DNA from: Mycobacterium sp. 1245805.9
GTDB taxonomy: Bacteria > Actinomycetota > Actinomycetes > Mycobacteriales > Mycobacteriaceae
Assembly: GCF_001672915.1 (NCBI RefSeq)
Contig: NZ_LZKR01000077.1
Location: 1-64,000 of the forward strand
Length of the DNA stretch: 64,000 bases
Direction: 5' to 3'
This document shows positions 26,091-35,254 of the stretch, piece after piece. The stretch's first letter is position 1; each line of letters begins with the position of its first letter. The notes under the pieces are model-generated. The model saw only the letters and a list, made by a program, of their open reading frames with translations, did no database searches and was not told the origin of the DNA. Both the position numbers and the translations under genes were made by a program.

Positions 26091-27515
26091 GTGACCATCA
26101 CGCAGTCGTTCATCGATGGCGCATCGGTGGCGTCAACAAAGGTCTACGACAACATCGACCCGGCAACGGGCTGGCCGCTGGGATCGGTGTCTCGCGCCGG
26201 TGCGGACGAGGTGGATCGCGCGGTCGCGGCGGCGCGCGCGGCATCCAAGCGCTGGCGCGACACGCCGCCGGCCGAGCGGGCAACACTGCTAACCCGGATC
26301 GCCGATCTGATCGACCAAAACCACCAGCGGTTGGCCCGAATCGAAAGTGAAGACACCGGAAAGCCACTGACGCAGGCACGTGGCGACGCCACCGTCGCGG
26401 CACGGTACTTCCGCTTCTATGGCCACGCTATCGACAGCTACTACGGCCAAACCATCCCGCTGTCAACGGATTTGCACGCATATACCCGTCGCGAGCCGTT
26501 CGGTGTCACCGGGCATATCATCGCCTGGAACTATCCGATGCAGTTGCTCGCGCGCGCCGTGGCTCCAGCAATCGCGACGGGCAACTGCGCCGTGGTCAAG
26601 CCCGCCGACGAAACCCCTCGCACCGCGGTCGAATTAGCACGCATCGCAGTTCAGGCGGGCCTGCCGCCGGGGGTGCTCAACGTGGTGACCGGGATAGGCG
26701 CCGAGGCCGGCGCCGCGCTGGCGGCGCACCCCGACGTCGACCACCTGGGCTTCGTCGGATCGACGGAGACCGGATCGGTTGTCGCCCATGCCGCCGCGGA
26801 CAGGGTGGTTCCCACCACCCTCGAGTTGGGCGGTAAGTCCCCACAAATCGTCTTTCCGGACGCAAACCTGGGAGCTGCCGCGGAATCGATTGTGCGCGCG
26901 ATCCTGCAGAACGGCGGTCAAACCTGTTCGGCCGGCTCGCGGCTGCTGGTGCACGATTCCGTTCACGACGCCCTGGTGGAGATGGTCTGCCAGCTCATGT
27001 CGTCGGCGACGATTGGGCCCGGGGTCGAGGATCACGATCTCGGACCGCTGATCTCGCGCAAGCAGCAGCGCCGGGTCCAGTCGATGGTCTCCGACAACGC
27101 CAAAGGCGAAATCCTTTGCGGTGGTGCGCCCCCAGCTGATGCACGGCTGGCGGACGGCGCATACTTCGCACCCACTGTCATCGCCGACGTCGACCCCGCA
27201 TCGCCGATCGCACAAGAGGAGATCTTCGGTCCCGTCCTCACCGTGAACCGGTTCTTCGAGGAGGACGAGGCGATCCGACTGGCCAACGGCACGCAGTACG
27301 GCCTGCTGGGCGCGGTGTGGACCGCCGAACTGTCCCGCGCCCACCGGCTCGCGGCCGAGATCCGCGCCGGCCAGGTCTATGTCAACACCTACGGCGCCGG
27401 CGGCGGCGTGGAGCTGCCGTTCGGCGGCTTCAAGAAGTCCGGATACGGCCGGGAGAAGGGCTATCAGGCGCTCGATGAGTTCACGGCCACCAAGACCGTC
27501 GTGGTTCGGCTGTGA
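26091..27515 (+). CDS. Aldehyde dehydrogenase (NAD(P)+-dependent)
   Basis: 474 residues, GTG start. ALDH catalytic residues: Asn147 (AWNYPM), Glu245 (LELGGKS), Cys279 (GGQTCSAGSR), and the terminal FGGFKKSGYGREKG. The sequence is closer to betaine-aldehyde/aromatic-aldehyde dehydrogenases than the other ALDH of this window. It opens a three-gene plus-strand operon with a CMD-family protein and a beta-hydroxyacid-type dehydrogenase and is probably under control of the divergent TetR. Substrate unknown. Confidence 0.95.
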   Translation: MTITQSFIDGASVASTKVYDNIDPATGWPLGSVSRAGADEVDRAVAAARAASKRWRDTPPAERATLLTRIADLIDQNHQRLARIESEDTGKPLTQARGDATVAARYFRFYGHAIDSYYGQTIPLSTDLHAYTRREPFGVTGHIIAWNYPMQLLARAVAPAIATGNCAVVKPADETPRTAVELARIAVQAGLPPGVLNVVTGIGAEAGAALAAHPDVDHLGFVGSTETGSVVAHAAADRVVPTTLELGGKSPQIVFPDANLGAAAESIVRAILQNGGQTCSAGSRLLVHDSVHDALVEMVCQLMSSATIGPGVEDHDLGPLISRKQQRRVQSMVSDNAKGEILCGGAPPADARLADGAYFAPTVIADVDPASPIAQEEIFGPVLTVNRFFEEDEAIRLANGTQYGLLGAVWTAELSRAHRLAAEIRAGQVYVNTYGAGGGVELPFGGFKKSGYGREKGYQALDEFTATKTVVVRL

Positions 27516-27570
27516 CGCACCCGCGCTCTCGTACGATTCGTCCTCGCAATGAACCCGAAGGAGAAGACCA

Positions 27571-27951
27571 TTGGATCGCGAAACATACCAGCGCGGCCTC
27601 GAGATCCGCTCGGCCGTGTTGGGCGAAGAGTATGTCAGCCAGGCGTTGGCCGGCGCGGATGACTTCACCAAGCCACTGCAAGACCTCGTCACCGAGTATT
27701 GCTGGGGCGCGGTCTGGGGACGCGACGGACTGGCCCTCAAGACCCGCAGCATGCTCAACCTGGCCATGATCTCGGTCCTCAACCGCCCCAACGAATTACG
27801 GTTGCACGTCAAGGCGGCGCTGACGAACGGCGTGACGCGCGACGAAATTCGCGAGGTATTCCTCCAGGTCGCCATCTACGCCGGCATGCCGGCCGCGGTC
27901 GACAGCTTTCGCATCGCGCGGGAGGCGTTCGCCGAAGTGGATGAGGCCTAG
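27571..27951 (+). CDS. Carboxymuconolactone decarboxylase (CMD) family protein
   Basis: 126 residues from a TTG preceded by GAAGGAGAAG. It matches the small all-helical CMD fold of 4-carboxymuconolactone decarboxylases: EYCWGAVWGRDGL, then SMLNLAMISVLNRPNELRLH, then GVTRDEIREVFLQVAIYAGMPAA. It lacks the CxxC of AhpD-type peroxidase partners, so a decarboxylase, lactonase or isomerase role is more likely than redox. It lies between the aldehyde dehydrogenase and an NAD-dependent dehydrogenase, 9 nt before the latter. Confidence 0.9.
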   Translation: MDRETYQRGLEIRSAVLGEEYVSQALAGADDFTKPLQDLVTEYCWGAVWGRDGLALKTRSMLNLAMISVLNRPNELRLHVKAALTNGVTRDEIREVFLQVAIYAGMPAAVDSFRIAREAFAEVDEA

Positions 27952-27960
27952 GGGTTCGCG

Positions 27961-28863
27961 ATGGAGGTCGGGTTCATCGGCCTGGGAAACATGGGGTTTC
28001 CCATGGCGAGTCGCCTCATCCAACAAGGCCACGACGTCGTCGCGTTTGACACCAACGGCGCGGCGCTCGAGCGCCTCGTCGCCGCCGGGGCGCGCGCCGC
28101 GTCGTCGTCAAAAGAGGTCGCCGATCGGGTCGAGACCGTCATGGCCAGCCTCCCGACGCCGGCGGCGTCGGTCGCGGTGGCCACCGGTGCCGAAGGCGTG
28201 ATCGAGGGTTCGCGCGTCAAGCGCTACGTCGACTTCTCAACCGTCGGCAGCCGCACGGCGGTGCGCATCCATGACCTGCTGGCGCAACGGAACATCGCCG
28301 CGATCGACTGCCCGGTCAGCGGCGGCGTCGGCGGAGCCGAAAGGGGCTCGCTCGCGGTCATGGTGTCCGGCCCGCGTGACGAATTCGACGCCATACGAAC
28401 CGCTCTCGAGGCGATCGGGCGTCCCTACTACATCGGGGAGAAACCCGGCTCGGCGCAGACGATGAAGCTGGCCAACAACATCCTGGCGGCCAACGTTTTG
28501 GCCGCGACGGCGGAGGTCGTCGTGATGGGCGTGAAAGCCGGGCTCGATCCGGGCGTGATGATCGAGGTGCTCAACGCGGGTTCTGGTGCGACGAGCGCGA
28601 GCCGCGACAAGTTCCCCCGCGCGATCCTCCCGCGCACCTTCGACTACGGCTTCGCCACCGGGCTGATGGTCAAAGACGTGCGGCTGTATCTCGACGAGGT
28701 GAAAGCGCTTGGCGCACCGGCCGACGTCGCCGAAACGGTGGGCCGGCTCTGGGAGGCCGCCGCGATCGAGGAAGGCCCGGATTCCGATTTCACATCGGTG
28801 ATCAAACCGTTCGAGCGGGCCGCCGGCGTCACCGTGGGCCCGGTGGGGCCGCTTCCGGGCTAA
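27961..28863 (+). CDS. NAD(P)-dependent dehydrogenase, 3-hydroxyisobutyrate dehydrogenase family
   Basis: 300 residues. The Rossmann motif GFIGLGNMGFPMA opens the protein, the substrate-binding DCPVSGGVGGAE lies near residues 117-128, and the catalytic Lys is in TMKLANN (about residue 170). The family oxidises beta-hydroxyacids such as 3-hydroxyisobutyrate or tartronate semialdehyde. It ends the ALDH-CMD operon and is convergent with the membrane protein gene that follows. Two related but distinct enzymes occur at 38623 and 39457. Confidence 0.92.
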   Translation: MEVGFIGLGNMGFPMASRLIQQGHDVVAFDTNGAALERLVAAGARAASSSKEVADRVETVMASLPTPAASVAVATGAEGVIEGSRVKRYVDFSTVGSRTAVRIHDLLAQRNIAAIDCPVSGGVGGAERGSLAVMVSGPRDEFDAIRTALEAIGRPYYIGEKPGSAQTMKLANNILAANVLAATAEVVVMGVKAGLDPGVMIEVLNAGSGATSASRDKFPRAILPRTFDYGFATGLMVKDVRLYLDEVKALGAPADVAETVGRLWEAAAIEEGPDSDFTSVIKPFERAAGVTVGPVGPLPG

Positions 28864-28956
28864 TCGCGTCGAGTGTGCACTAACGGCTTTGATTGTGTAC
28901 CAGCGGAGGGAATTCGGCGATTTTTCCGCCCAGCATTCACACGCTAGGCCCACAGT

Positions 28957-29619
28957 TCACACGCGACGCCCGAAGGCCCGGTTAGGAGGCGGCCAGCCGA
29001 AAAGCCAGGCTGCCAACAGGAAGCACAGGGCGCCGAAGAACGTGCCGACGTTGGCCCACACCAGGCTGACGTCGGCCCCCGAGCGCAACACCAGCGCGCC
29101 CGCGGCCGAGGCGAGAAACAACACCGAGCCCGCGAAGTTGAGGAACGCGATGCGCTGCGAGGCGCTGGCGACGTGGGAGTGCCGGCGGGCCCGGACCTCG
29201 GGAACGATCGCGATGGCCGAGGACACCAGGAACGCGACGGAACCGACCATGTCGGGCACCCACACGTCGACGTCTATGAGCTCCGGGCGCGCGCCGATCG
29301 TTACCGCGGCGTCCACCGTGTTGATGTTGAACAGCACGGTCCCCACCAACTGGATGGCCGCGGCCAGCCAATCGGCGGTGCGCGCCCGCAACGGCAACGA
29401 GTGCCGCTCGGCCTCGGGCAGCGCGCGGCGCGCGAGGACGAGCTGAAGCGTTGCGGCGGCCGTGAAGAACACCGCTCCGACCGCGTAGGTCAGCGCCGAG
29501 AGCAGCGGCGGCAAAGCGCGGAGCAGCGAGAGCAGGACACCGAGCGCGAACAGCGCCGCGCCGATCACGAAGAGGAGGCCGGTCCAGCGCACCATGGACG
29601 CGTGCACGGTCCTCACCAC
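28957..29619 (-). CDS. Multi-pass membrane protein
   Basis: About 220 residues from the GTG-GTG pair at 29614-29619; ATGs at 29595 and 29670 are alternatives. Six hydrophobic segments are visible. The element DVWVPDMVGSVAFLVSSAIA and the later NFAGSVLFLASA resemble the paired GSxxFLxSS helices of YrhK-domain membrane proteins. The function is not known. It is monocistronic and divergent from the amidohydrolase operon, with a GAGAAT-type palindrome in the shared upstream region. Confidence 0.8.
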   Translation of the reverse strand: MVRTVHASMVRWTGLLFVIGAALFALGVLLSLLRALPPLLSALTYAVGAVFFTAAATLQLVLARRALPEAERHSLPLRARTADWLAAAIQLVGTVLFNINTVDAAVTIGARPELIDVDVWVPDMVGSVAFLVSSAIAIVPEVRARRHSHVASASQRIAFLNFAGSVLFLASAAGALVLRSGADVSLVWANVGTFFGALCFLLAAWLFGWPPPNRAFGRRV

Positions 29620-29693
29620 GCGACGGATCGTACCGTCCGCTGCAGGCCCGCTTCGGCGTCCGGCGTGCACCGCGCGAGTCCACCAACAAGATT

Positions 29694-29708
29694 GAGAATG
29701 CTATTATC
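29694..29708. promoter_or_regulatory. GAGAAT-type palindrome, copy 4
   Basis: GAGAATGCTATTATC, consensus-like with one mismatch in the right arm, in the divergent region between the membrane protein and the amidohydrolase at 29887. The segment to its right is AT-rich and should hold the promoter. Confidence 0.5.
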
Positions 29709-29886
29709 CTTATCCAAGAACGCTACTTACCCAAACGTTTGCAAAACCAATGGCCACCAGGGCCGATGATTAACCGAAACGCTTACCGAAAACACCGTTT
29801 GATTGGCGACCGACGAGAATGTTAGATTATCTATCAGATGCCCTCATCGGGCTCATTTTGGCTTCCCGAGCCGAGGGACGGCTTAC

Positions 29887-30978
29887 GTGATCGAACACGC
29901 TGACGGAACCCGCACCCCGCTGATCGACGCGAGCGTGCACATCTTCTTTCCGTCCAACAAGGACCTGCGCTCGTTCCTGCGGGAGCCCTTCAAGAGCCGC
30001 GGTTTTCCCGACTACGAGATGGACTGGTACGGCGCGCCGGGCGGCGAATACGCGCCGAACACCCAGGGCCCGGACCGCCAGTATCCGGGTTCGGATCCGG
30101 AATTTGTTGGTAGCGAGCTGTTTTCGAAGCGCGGCGTCGACGTGGCGATCCTGCATCCGATGGGACGCGGCATCATGCCCGACCGTCACCTGGGCACCGC
30201 GCTGCACGCCGCCCACAACGAGATGATGGTGTCGCGCTGGCTGGATTCCGCCGAGTTCGGCGAGCGTTTCCGCGGCACCATCCGCGTCAACCCCGACGAC
30301 ATCGCCGGCGCCCTGCGCGAAATCGAGAAGTGGCGCGCCCACCCGCGCGTCGTCCAGATCGGCATCCCGCTGCAATCCCGCGAGTTGTACGGCAAGCCGC
30401 AGTTCTGGCCGCTGTGGGAGGCCGCCGCCGACGCGGGGCTCCCGGTCGCCGTGCACATCGAGACGGGCGAGGGCATCGGCTTCCCGCCGACGCCGTCCGG
30501 ACACACCCTGACCTACGAGCAGTACGTCAGCTTCATGGCGCTGAACTACCTGTATCACCTGATGAACATGATCGCCGAGGGTGTTTTCGAGCGCTTCTCG
30601 AACCTGAAGTTCGTCTGGGCCGACGGCGCCGCGGACTTCCTCACGCCGTTCATCTGGCGCATGGACACCTTCGGCCGGCCCCACCTGGAACAGACGCCCT
30701 GGGCGCCGCGAATTCCGAGCGATTACATCCCCGGCCACGTGTATTTCGTGCAGGGCAGCCTCGACGGTCCGCCCGATGCCGAGTTCGCCGGCGAATGGTT
30801 CGGCTTCACCGGCAAGGAAGACATGGTGATGTTCGGCTCGAGCTACCCGCACTGGCAGAGCAACGACGTCGGCAGGGTGCCGGCATCGCTGTCCGCCGAA
30901 CAGCGCGACAAGCTGTGCTGGCGCAACGCGGCCAACTTGTACGGGATCGACATTTCGGTCGACCTGGCAGCGGGCTAG
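29887..30978 (+). CDS. Amidohydrolase-2 family metal-dependent hydrolase
   Basis: 363 residues from a GTG behind GAGGGACGG; the frame is open 84 nt further upstream, but without a better site. The fold is that of ACMSD/gamma-resorcylate decarboxylase-type amidohydrolases: LIDASVHIFFPS at the start (only one His where DxHxH is usual), VAVHIETGEG near 195, and MFGSSYPHWQS near 318, where the usual catalytic Asp-Tyr-Pro-His is Ser-Tyr-Pro-His. Metal ligation is thus partly degenerate. It is the first gene of a plus-strand operon with a second amidohydrolase, Rieske ferredoxin and hydrolase. Confidence 0.88.
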   Translation: MIEHADGTRTPLIDASVHIFFPSNKDLRSFLREPFKSRGFPDYEMDWYGAPGGEYAPNTQGPDRQYPGSDPEFVGSELFSKRGVDVAILHPMGRGIMPDRHLGTALHAAHNEMMVSRWLDSAEFGERFRGTIRVNPDDIAGALREIEKWRAHPRVVQIGIPLQSRELYGKPQFWPLWEAAADAGLPVAVHIETGEGIGFPPTPSGHTLTYEQYVSFMALNYLYHLMNMIAEGVFERFSNLKFVWADGAADFLTPFIWRMDTFGRPHLEQTPWAPRIPSDYIPGHVYFVQGSLDGPPDAEFAGEWFGFTGKEDMVMFGSSYPHWQSNDVGRVPASLSAEQRDKLCWRNAANLYGIDISVDLAAG

Positions 30979-31015
30979 TCGCAGAATTAGGACAAGGGAG
31001 ACGGAGGAGACAAAG

Positions 31016-32161
31016 ATGACGCTGACTCACATACACGAACGGGTTCCCGCCGCCGAGCGTATAGCCGTCCGGTGCGTCGACTCCGATGTCCACCCGGTGC
31101 CGAAGCGCGGCGAGCTCACCCAGTACATCCCGGAGCCGTGGCGCAGCAAGTTCTTCCTGGACCACAAGGTCGGCGAGCTGATCTACTACGACGCTCCCGA
31201 CTACGCGCACACCTTCGCGATGCGCGCCGACGCCTTTCCGCCCGACGGCGAGTTCGCCTGCAGCGACCCGGACATGGCGTTCCGGCAACTGATCATGCAA
31301 GCGGGCTCGGACATCGCGATCCTGGAGCCCGGCGGGCGCACACCGCGGTTGGCCGAGGCGCACCAGGCGTTCTCGACGGCGCTCAATCACTGGCAGGCGA
31401 ACCACTGGCTCGACAGCCACAACAACTGGCACGAGCGCTGGCGGGGTTCGATCTGCGCGGCGATCGAGGATCCCGAGGGGGCGGCGCGCGAGATCGAGAC
31501 GTGGGCCGGCCATCCGTACATGGCGCAGATCCTGATCAAGGCCGAGCCGCGGCCGTCATGGGGCCACCCAAGGTACAACCCGATCTGGGAGGCCGCCACC
31601 AAGCACGACATCACCGTGAGCTGCCACCTGTCGCGCAGCAACTACGAGATGCTGCCGACGCCGCCGGTGGGTTTGCCGAGCTACAACCACGATTTCATGG
31701 TGACCTACTCGCTGCTGGCCGCCAACCAGGTGATGAGCCTGATCTTCGACGGCGTCTTCGACCGATTCCCCACGCTGCGCATCGTGTTCGTCGAGCACGC
31801 ATTCAGTTGGATCCTGCCGCTGATGTGGCGGATGGACCGGCTCTATGAGGCCCGCAAGTCGCGGGTGGACATCAAGCGCAAGCCGTCGGACTACGTCAAG
31901 GAGCACATCAAGTTCACCACCCAGCCGCTGGACTACCCGGAAGACAAGACCGAGCTGACCCGCGCCCTGGAGTGGATGGAGTGCGACAAGATCTTGCTGT
32001 TCTCCTCCGACTACCCGCACTGGACGTTCGATGACCCGCGCTGGTTGGTCAAGCACCTGCCAAAGGCGGCGCGGGACGCGGTGATGTTCAAGAACGGGAT
32101 CGCGACGTACCACCTTCCGGAGACGGTGCCGGTCCTCGAGGGCCAGACCCGGGTGTACTGA
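31016..32161 (+). CDS. Amidohydrolase-2 family metal-dependent hydrolase
   Basis: 381 residues, ATG behind GGAGGAGAC. This copy keeps more of the canonical residues than its upstream neighbour: CVDSDVHPVPKRGEL (one His of the DxHxH), TVSCHLSRSNY, FVEHAFSWILPLMWRMD and LLFSSDYPHWTFDDP with the Asp retained. Both copies share length and motif order, so they probably act as a pair. By family knowledge they catalyse hydrolysis or decarboxylation of ring or ring-cleavage products. It is followed, one base after its stop codon, by the Rieske ferredoxin gene. Confidence 0.9.
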   Translation: MTLTHIHERVPAAERIAVRCVDSDVHPVPKRGELTQYIPEPWRSKFFLDHKVGELIYYDAPDYAHTFAMRADAFPPDGEFACSDPDMAFRQLIMQAGSDIAILEPGGRTPRLAEAHQAFSTALNHWQANHWLDSHNNWHERWRGSICAAIEDPEGAAREIETWAGHPYMAQILIKAEPRPSWGHPRYNPIWEAATKHDITVSCHLSRSNYEMLPTPPVGLPSYNHDFMVTYSLLAANQVMSLIFDGVFDRFPTLRIVFVEHAFSWILPLMWRMDRLYEARKSRVDIKRKPSDYVKEHIKFTTQPLDYPEDKTELTRALEWMECDKILLFSSDYPHWTFDDPRWLVKHLPKAARDAVMFKNGIATYHLPETVPVLEGQTRVY

Positions 32162-32162
32162 G

Positions 32163-32576
32163 TTGGCGGCAGAACAAGAAGGGGCAACCAGCAGGCCGCC
32201 CCAGCCCCGCCTCGCGCAGGGCCGCGAACACATCGTGGCGACGGTGGACGAAATCCCGCCCGGCAGCCACAAACTGGTGCCCATCGGGCGACACGGCGTC
32301 GGCGTCTACAACGTCAACGGCTCCTTCTACGCCATCGCGAATTACTGCCCGCACCAGGGCGGTCCGCTGTGCTCGGGGCGCGCGCGAGGACGCACGATCG
32401 TCGACGAGACCGCTGCTGGCGACGCGGTCATGGTGCGGGACCTGGAGTTCATCTACTGCCCCTGGCATCAATGGGGTTTCGAGCTTGCGACCGGCACGAC
32501 CGCGGTCAAGCCGGAGTGGAGCATCCGCACCTACCCGGTGCGAGTCGTCGGCAACGACGTTCTGGTGATGGCGTGA
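32163..32576 (+). CDS. Rieske 2Fe-2S ferredoxin
   Basis: 137 residues, TTG start immediately after the amidohydrolase stop. The Rieske cluster ligands are Cys62-x-His64 (YCPHQG) and Cys99-x2-His102 (YCPWHQW), with an intervening segment of about 34 residues containing an extra loop. No catalytic iron domain is present, so it acts as a soluble electron carrier or regulatory Rieske protein, perhaps with the amidohydrolases or for the Rieske oxygenase at 51037. Its stop overlaps the next start (GTGA). Confidence 0.92.
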   Translation: MAAEQEGATSRPPQPRLAQGREHIVATVDEIPPGSHKLVPIGRHGVGVYNVNGSFYAIANYCPHQGGPLCSGRARGRTIVDETAAGDAVMVRDLEFIYCPWHQWGFELATGTTAVKPEWSIRTYPVRVVGNDVLVMA

Positions 32577-33454
32577 CGGGAGCATCTGTGTCGACATTCG
32601 AGGTGAATGGCGGGAACGTCGTCTACGAAATCCTCGGTGATACCGGAGATCTCATTGCCCTGACGCCGGGGGGCCGGTTCAGCAAGGAGATCGAGGGCCT
32701 GCGTCCACTGGCCGACGCGTTGGCCGCCGGCGGCTATCGGGTGCTGCTGTGGGACCGGCCCAACTGCGGGGCCTCGGATGTGCAGTTCTACGGCCAAAGC
32801 GAGTCGCACATGCGCGCCGAGACGCTGCACAAGCTGGTGACGGGTTTGGGCTTCGAGCGCTGCATCCTCGCCGGAGGCTCCGGCGGCGCAAGGGATTCCA
32901 TGCTGACGACAATGCTCTACCCAGAGATGGTCACCAAACTCGTGGTGTGGAACATCGTCGGCGGCATCTACGGCACGTTCGTGCTGGGCTCCTTCTACAT
33001 CATCCCGAGCATTCTCGCGGTGCGCGGCACCGGAATGGACGGCGTGATGAAGGTGCAGGAATGGCGCGAGCGCATCGAGCAGAACCCCGCCAACAAGCAG
33101 CGGTTCCTCGACTTCGACTCCGACGAGTTTCTCAAGGTCATGCTGCGCTGGCTGAATGCGTTCGTCTCCAAGCCCGGGCAGACGATTCCCGGGGTCGAGG
33201 ACGAGATGTTCGATCGAATCAAGGTCCCCACGTTGATCATTCGCGGCGGCGAGAACGACATGGATCACCCCAAACGGACGTCGCTGGAGGTCAGCTGCCT
33301 GATCAAAGGCTCCAAGCTGATCGACCCACCCTGGCCGGAGGACGCCTGGGAGCGGGCATCCGAAGACCGCGCGGCGGGCAGGGTGTCGCACTTCAACATG
33401 TTCGACACCTGGGTCCAGGCCGCCCCGGCGATCCTCGAATTCTTGGGCTCCTGA
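32573..33454 (+). CDS. Alpha/beta hydrolase
   Basis: 293 residues from a GTG overlapping the Rieske stop; a second GTG at 32588 is also possible. The fold starts VNGGNVVYEILGDTGDLIALTPGG; the nucleophile is the Ser in LAGGSGGARDS (about residue 107), GGSGG replacing the common GHSMG; RWDRPNCGASD-like LWDRPNCGAS precedes it; the catalytic His is probably in RVSHFNMFD near residue 273. It resembles C-C bond or ester hydrolases of ring-cleavage pathways. It closes the four-gene amidohydrolase operon. Confidence 0.9.
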   Translation: MTGASVSTFEVNGGNVVYEILGDTGDLIALTPGGRFSKEIEGLRPLADALAAGGYRVLLWDRPNCGASDVQFYGQSESHMRAETLHKLVTGLGFERCILAGGSGGARDSMLTTMLYPEMVTKLVVWNIVGGIYGTFVLGSFYIIPSILAVRGTGMDGVMKVQEWRERIEQNPANKQRFLDFDSDEFLKVMLRWLNAFVSKPGQTIPGVEDEMFDRIKVPTLIIRGGENDMDHPKRTSLEVSCLIKGSKLIDPPWPEDAWERASEDRAAGRVSHFNMFDTWVQAAPAILEFLGS

Positions 33455-33459
33455 TGCGA

Positions 33460-33942
33460 TTACACGGTGCGAATGCGAACCTCGCAGTTGAGCGACGCCT
33501 CGAGTGCGGTGTGTATCCGGCTTTCCGGAACGCGCTCCAGGTCGGCCTCGCGCAGGGTCACCTGGACGATGTCGAAACCGTCGTCGCCGGGCACGCGGAC
33601 GATCTCGCCGGTGAGCCCGAAACCGGACAACACACCGTGCGCGTCGTCGTCGGTTCCCCGGCTGATGAACGTCACCACGCCGACCACCGGCGCGGCGTCA
33701 AAATCACCAAAAGCTCTGCGGCACAACTCAAGCCCGACGCGCTTGACGGCGTCGGCGTCGTCGCCTGCAATCAGAATCTCCACCTCGCGACGGCCGGACG
33801 GCATGGCCGCCAGGTTGTTCTCGACGACCGCCAAGCCCAGCTCGCCGGCAAGCCCGAGGAGTGCGGTCATGCCGTGTCCTAACTGTTCAGCCGTGAGGAC
33901 ACCGGAAGGATCCACGTTGACGCGCACAACCGCGGTTCGCAT
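33460..33942 (-). CDS. Hypothetical protein, unknown
   Basis: 160 residues on the opposite strand between two plus-strand operons; convergent with the hydrolase (5 nt gap) and divergent from the NuoF-like gene (31 nt gap). The sequence suggests two alpha/beta repeats, the first MRTAVVRVNVDP through REVEILIAGDDADAVKRVG, the second through VRVPGDDGFDIVQVTLREADL, with no membrane segment. I do not recognise it. Good codon usage and conserved-looking hydrophobic pattern support a real gene; the plus strand of this interval also reads open but with poor composition. Confidence 0.65.
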   Translation of the reverse strand: MRTAVVRVNVDPSGVLTAEQLGHGMTALLGLAGELGLAVVENNLAAMPSGRREVEILIAGDDADAVKRVGLELCRRAFGDFDAAPVVGVVTFISRGTDDDAHGVLSGFGLTGEIVRVPGDDGFDIVQVTLREADLERVPESRIHTALEASLNCEVRIRTV

Positions 33943-33973
33943 GTGCGCCAGACTAACGATGTGGAGCTAGGCG

Positions 33974-35254
33974 ATGGGTATCACGGTCACCACCTGGCCC
34001 GGTTGCCCGTCGCGGCTGCTGGGGGATCAACCCGGCCAAGGGAGCGAAAACTACCAGGCCTACCTCGAATTCGGCGGTTATCGTCCGCTCGCCGACCCCG
34101 ACGACCTGCTCGGCGAAGTCGAACGCAGCGGGCTGCAGGGCCGGGGCGGCGCGGCCTTTCCGATGGCAGTGAAACTGCGCGCCGTGCGCGACAACGGGCG
34201 CGCGGCGGGTGGCTCGGTCGTCGTCGCCAACGGCGAGGAGGGCGAACCGGCCTCGATCAAGGATCGATGGCTGCTGCGGCACCGGCCGCACCTGGTCCTC
34301 GACGGGCTGCGGCTGGCCGCGGCGATCGTGGGCGCCGACAGCGCCTACGTCTACCTGTCCGACGCGGAAGCGGCCCGCAGTGTCCAGGCGGCGCTCACGG
34401 AGCACACGCCCGGCGACGTCGCGATCGAGGTGGTCAACGTCGCCCCGGGATACATCGCCGGCGAGGAGACCGCGGTGACCCGCGCGATCAACGGCGGACC
34501 GGTCAAGCCAACGGACAAGCCGCCGCGGCCATTTCAGCAGGGCGTCGGCGGGCGGCCCACCCTGGTGAGCAACGTGGAGACCCTGGCCAACCTGCCCTAC
34601 CTGCAGCGCCATGGCTCCGGGGAGTTCCGCTCGCTGGGCACGCCGTCCTCCCCCGGAACCTTCCTGGTGACCCTGACCGGCGGCGGTCGGCCGCCGGGCC
34701 TCTACGAGGTTCCGCATGGGCTGCCGTTCGCCGATCTGCTTGCCCTGCATGGTATTTCGCCGGATCGGGTCCAAGGCGCGTTGCTGGGTGGCTACTTCGC
34801 CGGGCTGCTGAACCGCAGCGTGCTGGACGCCACCTTGGACCACGAGACGTTCCGTGGCCTCGGCAGCGGGCTGGGCTGCGGTGCGATCGCGGTGATCGCC
34901 GACGACTGCCCGGTGGCGGTCGCCGCGTCGGTGCTGGCCTACTTCGATCGCGAGAACGCGGGCCAATGCGGCTCCTGCTTCAACGGCACCGCCGCGATGG
35001 CCGCCGTCGCCGCGGCGCTCCGCGACGGCGCCGCCGCCCCCGAAGACGTGGACCGGCTGCGCCACTGGTCGGTGACGCTGCGCGGCCGCGGGGCCTGCGC
35101 CACGCTGGACGCGGCGACGAACGTGGCCGCCAGCATGCTCGACCAGTTCCCCCAGGCGGTGGCCCAGCATCTCGACAACGCCTGTGAACCGTGCCGCGCC
35201 AACGCCTTTAGCGCCGGGCGGCCCTATGAGGTGGAGGCGGTGATCTACGCGTGA
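33974..35254 (+). CDS. NuoF-like NADH-dehydrogenase 51-kDa-type flavoprotein
   Basis: 426 residues. The FMN site GLQGRGGAAFPMAVKLRA (about 53-70) and the nucleotide site NGEEGEPASIKDRWL (86-100) match NuoF/HoxF. The 4Fe-4S region is altered: Cys332-x2-Cys335, then Gly338 where the third Cys of CxxCxxC is expected, and Cys375 in RGACATLD. A C-terminal CEPCR could supply a replacement ligand. It overlaps the following ferredoxin gene by 4 nt. The pair may be an NAD(P)H:ferredoxin reductase feeding P450s or Rieske enzymes; this is inference. Confidence 0.88.
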   Translation: MGITVTTWPGCPSRLLGDQPGQGSENYQAYLEFGGYRPLADPDDLLGEVERSGLQGRGGAAFPMAVKLRAVRDNGRAAGGSVVVANGEEGEPASIKDRWLLRHRPHLVLDGLRLAAAIVGADSAYVYLSDAEAARSVQAALTEHTPGDVAIEVVNVAPGYIAGEETAVTRAINGGPVKPTDKPPRPFQQGVGGRPTLVSNVETLANLPYLQRHGSGEFRSLGTPSSPGTFLVTLTGGGRPPGLYEVPHGLPFADLLALHGISPDRVQGALLGGYFAGLLNRSVLDATLDHETFRGLGSGLGCGAIAVIADDCPVAVAASVLAYFDRENAGQCGSCFNGTAAMAAVAAALRDGAAAPEDVDRLRHWSVTLRGRGACATLDAATNVAASMLDQFPQAVAQHLDNACEPCRANAFSAGRPYEVEAVIYA

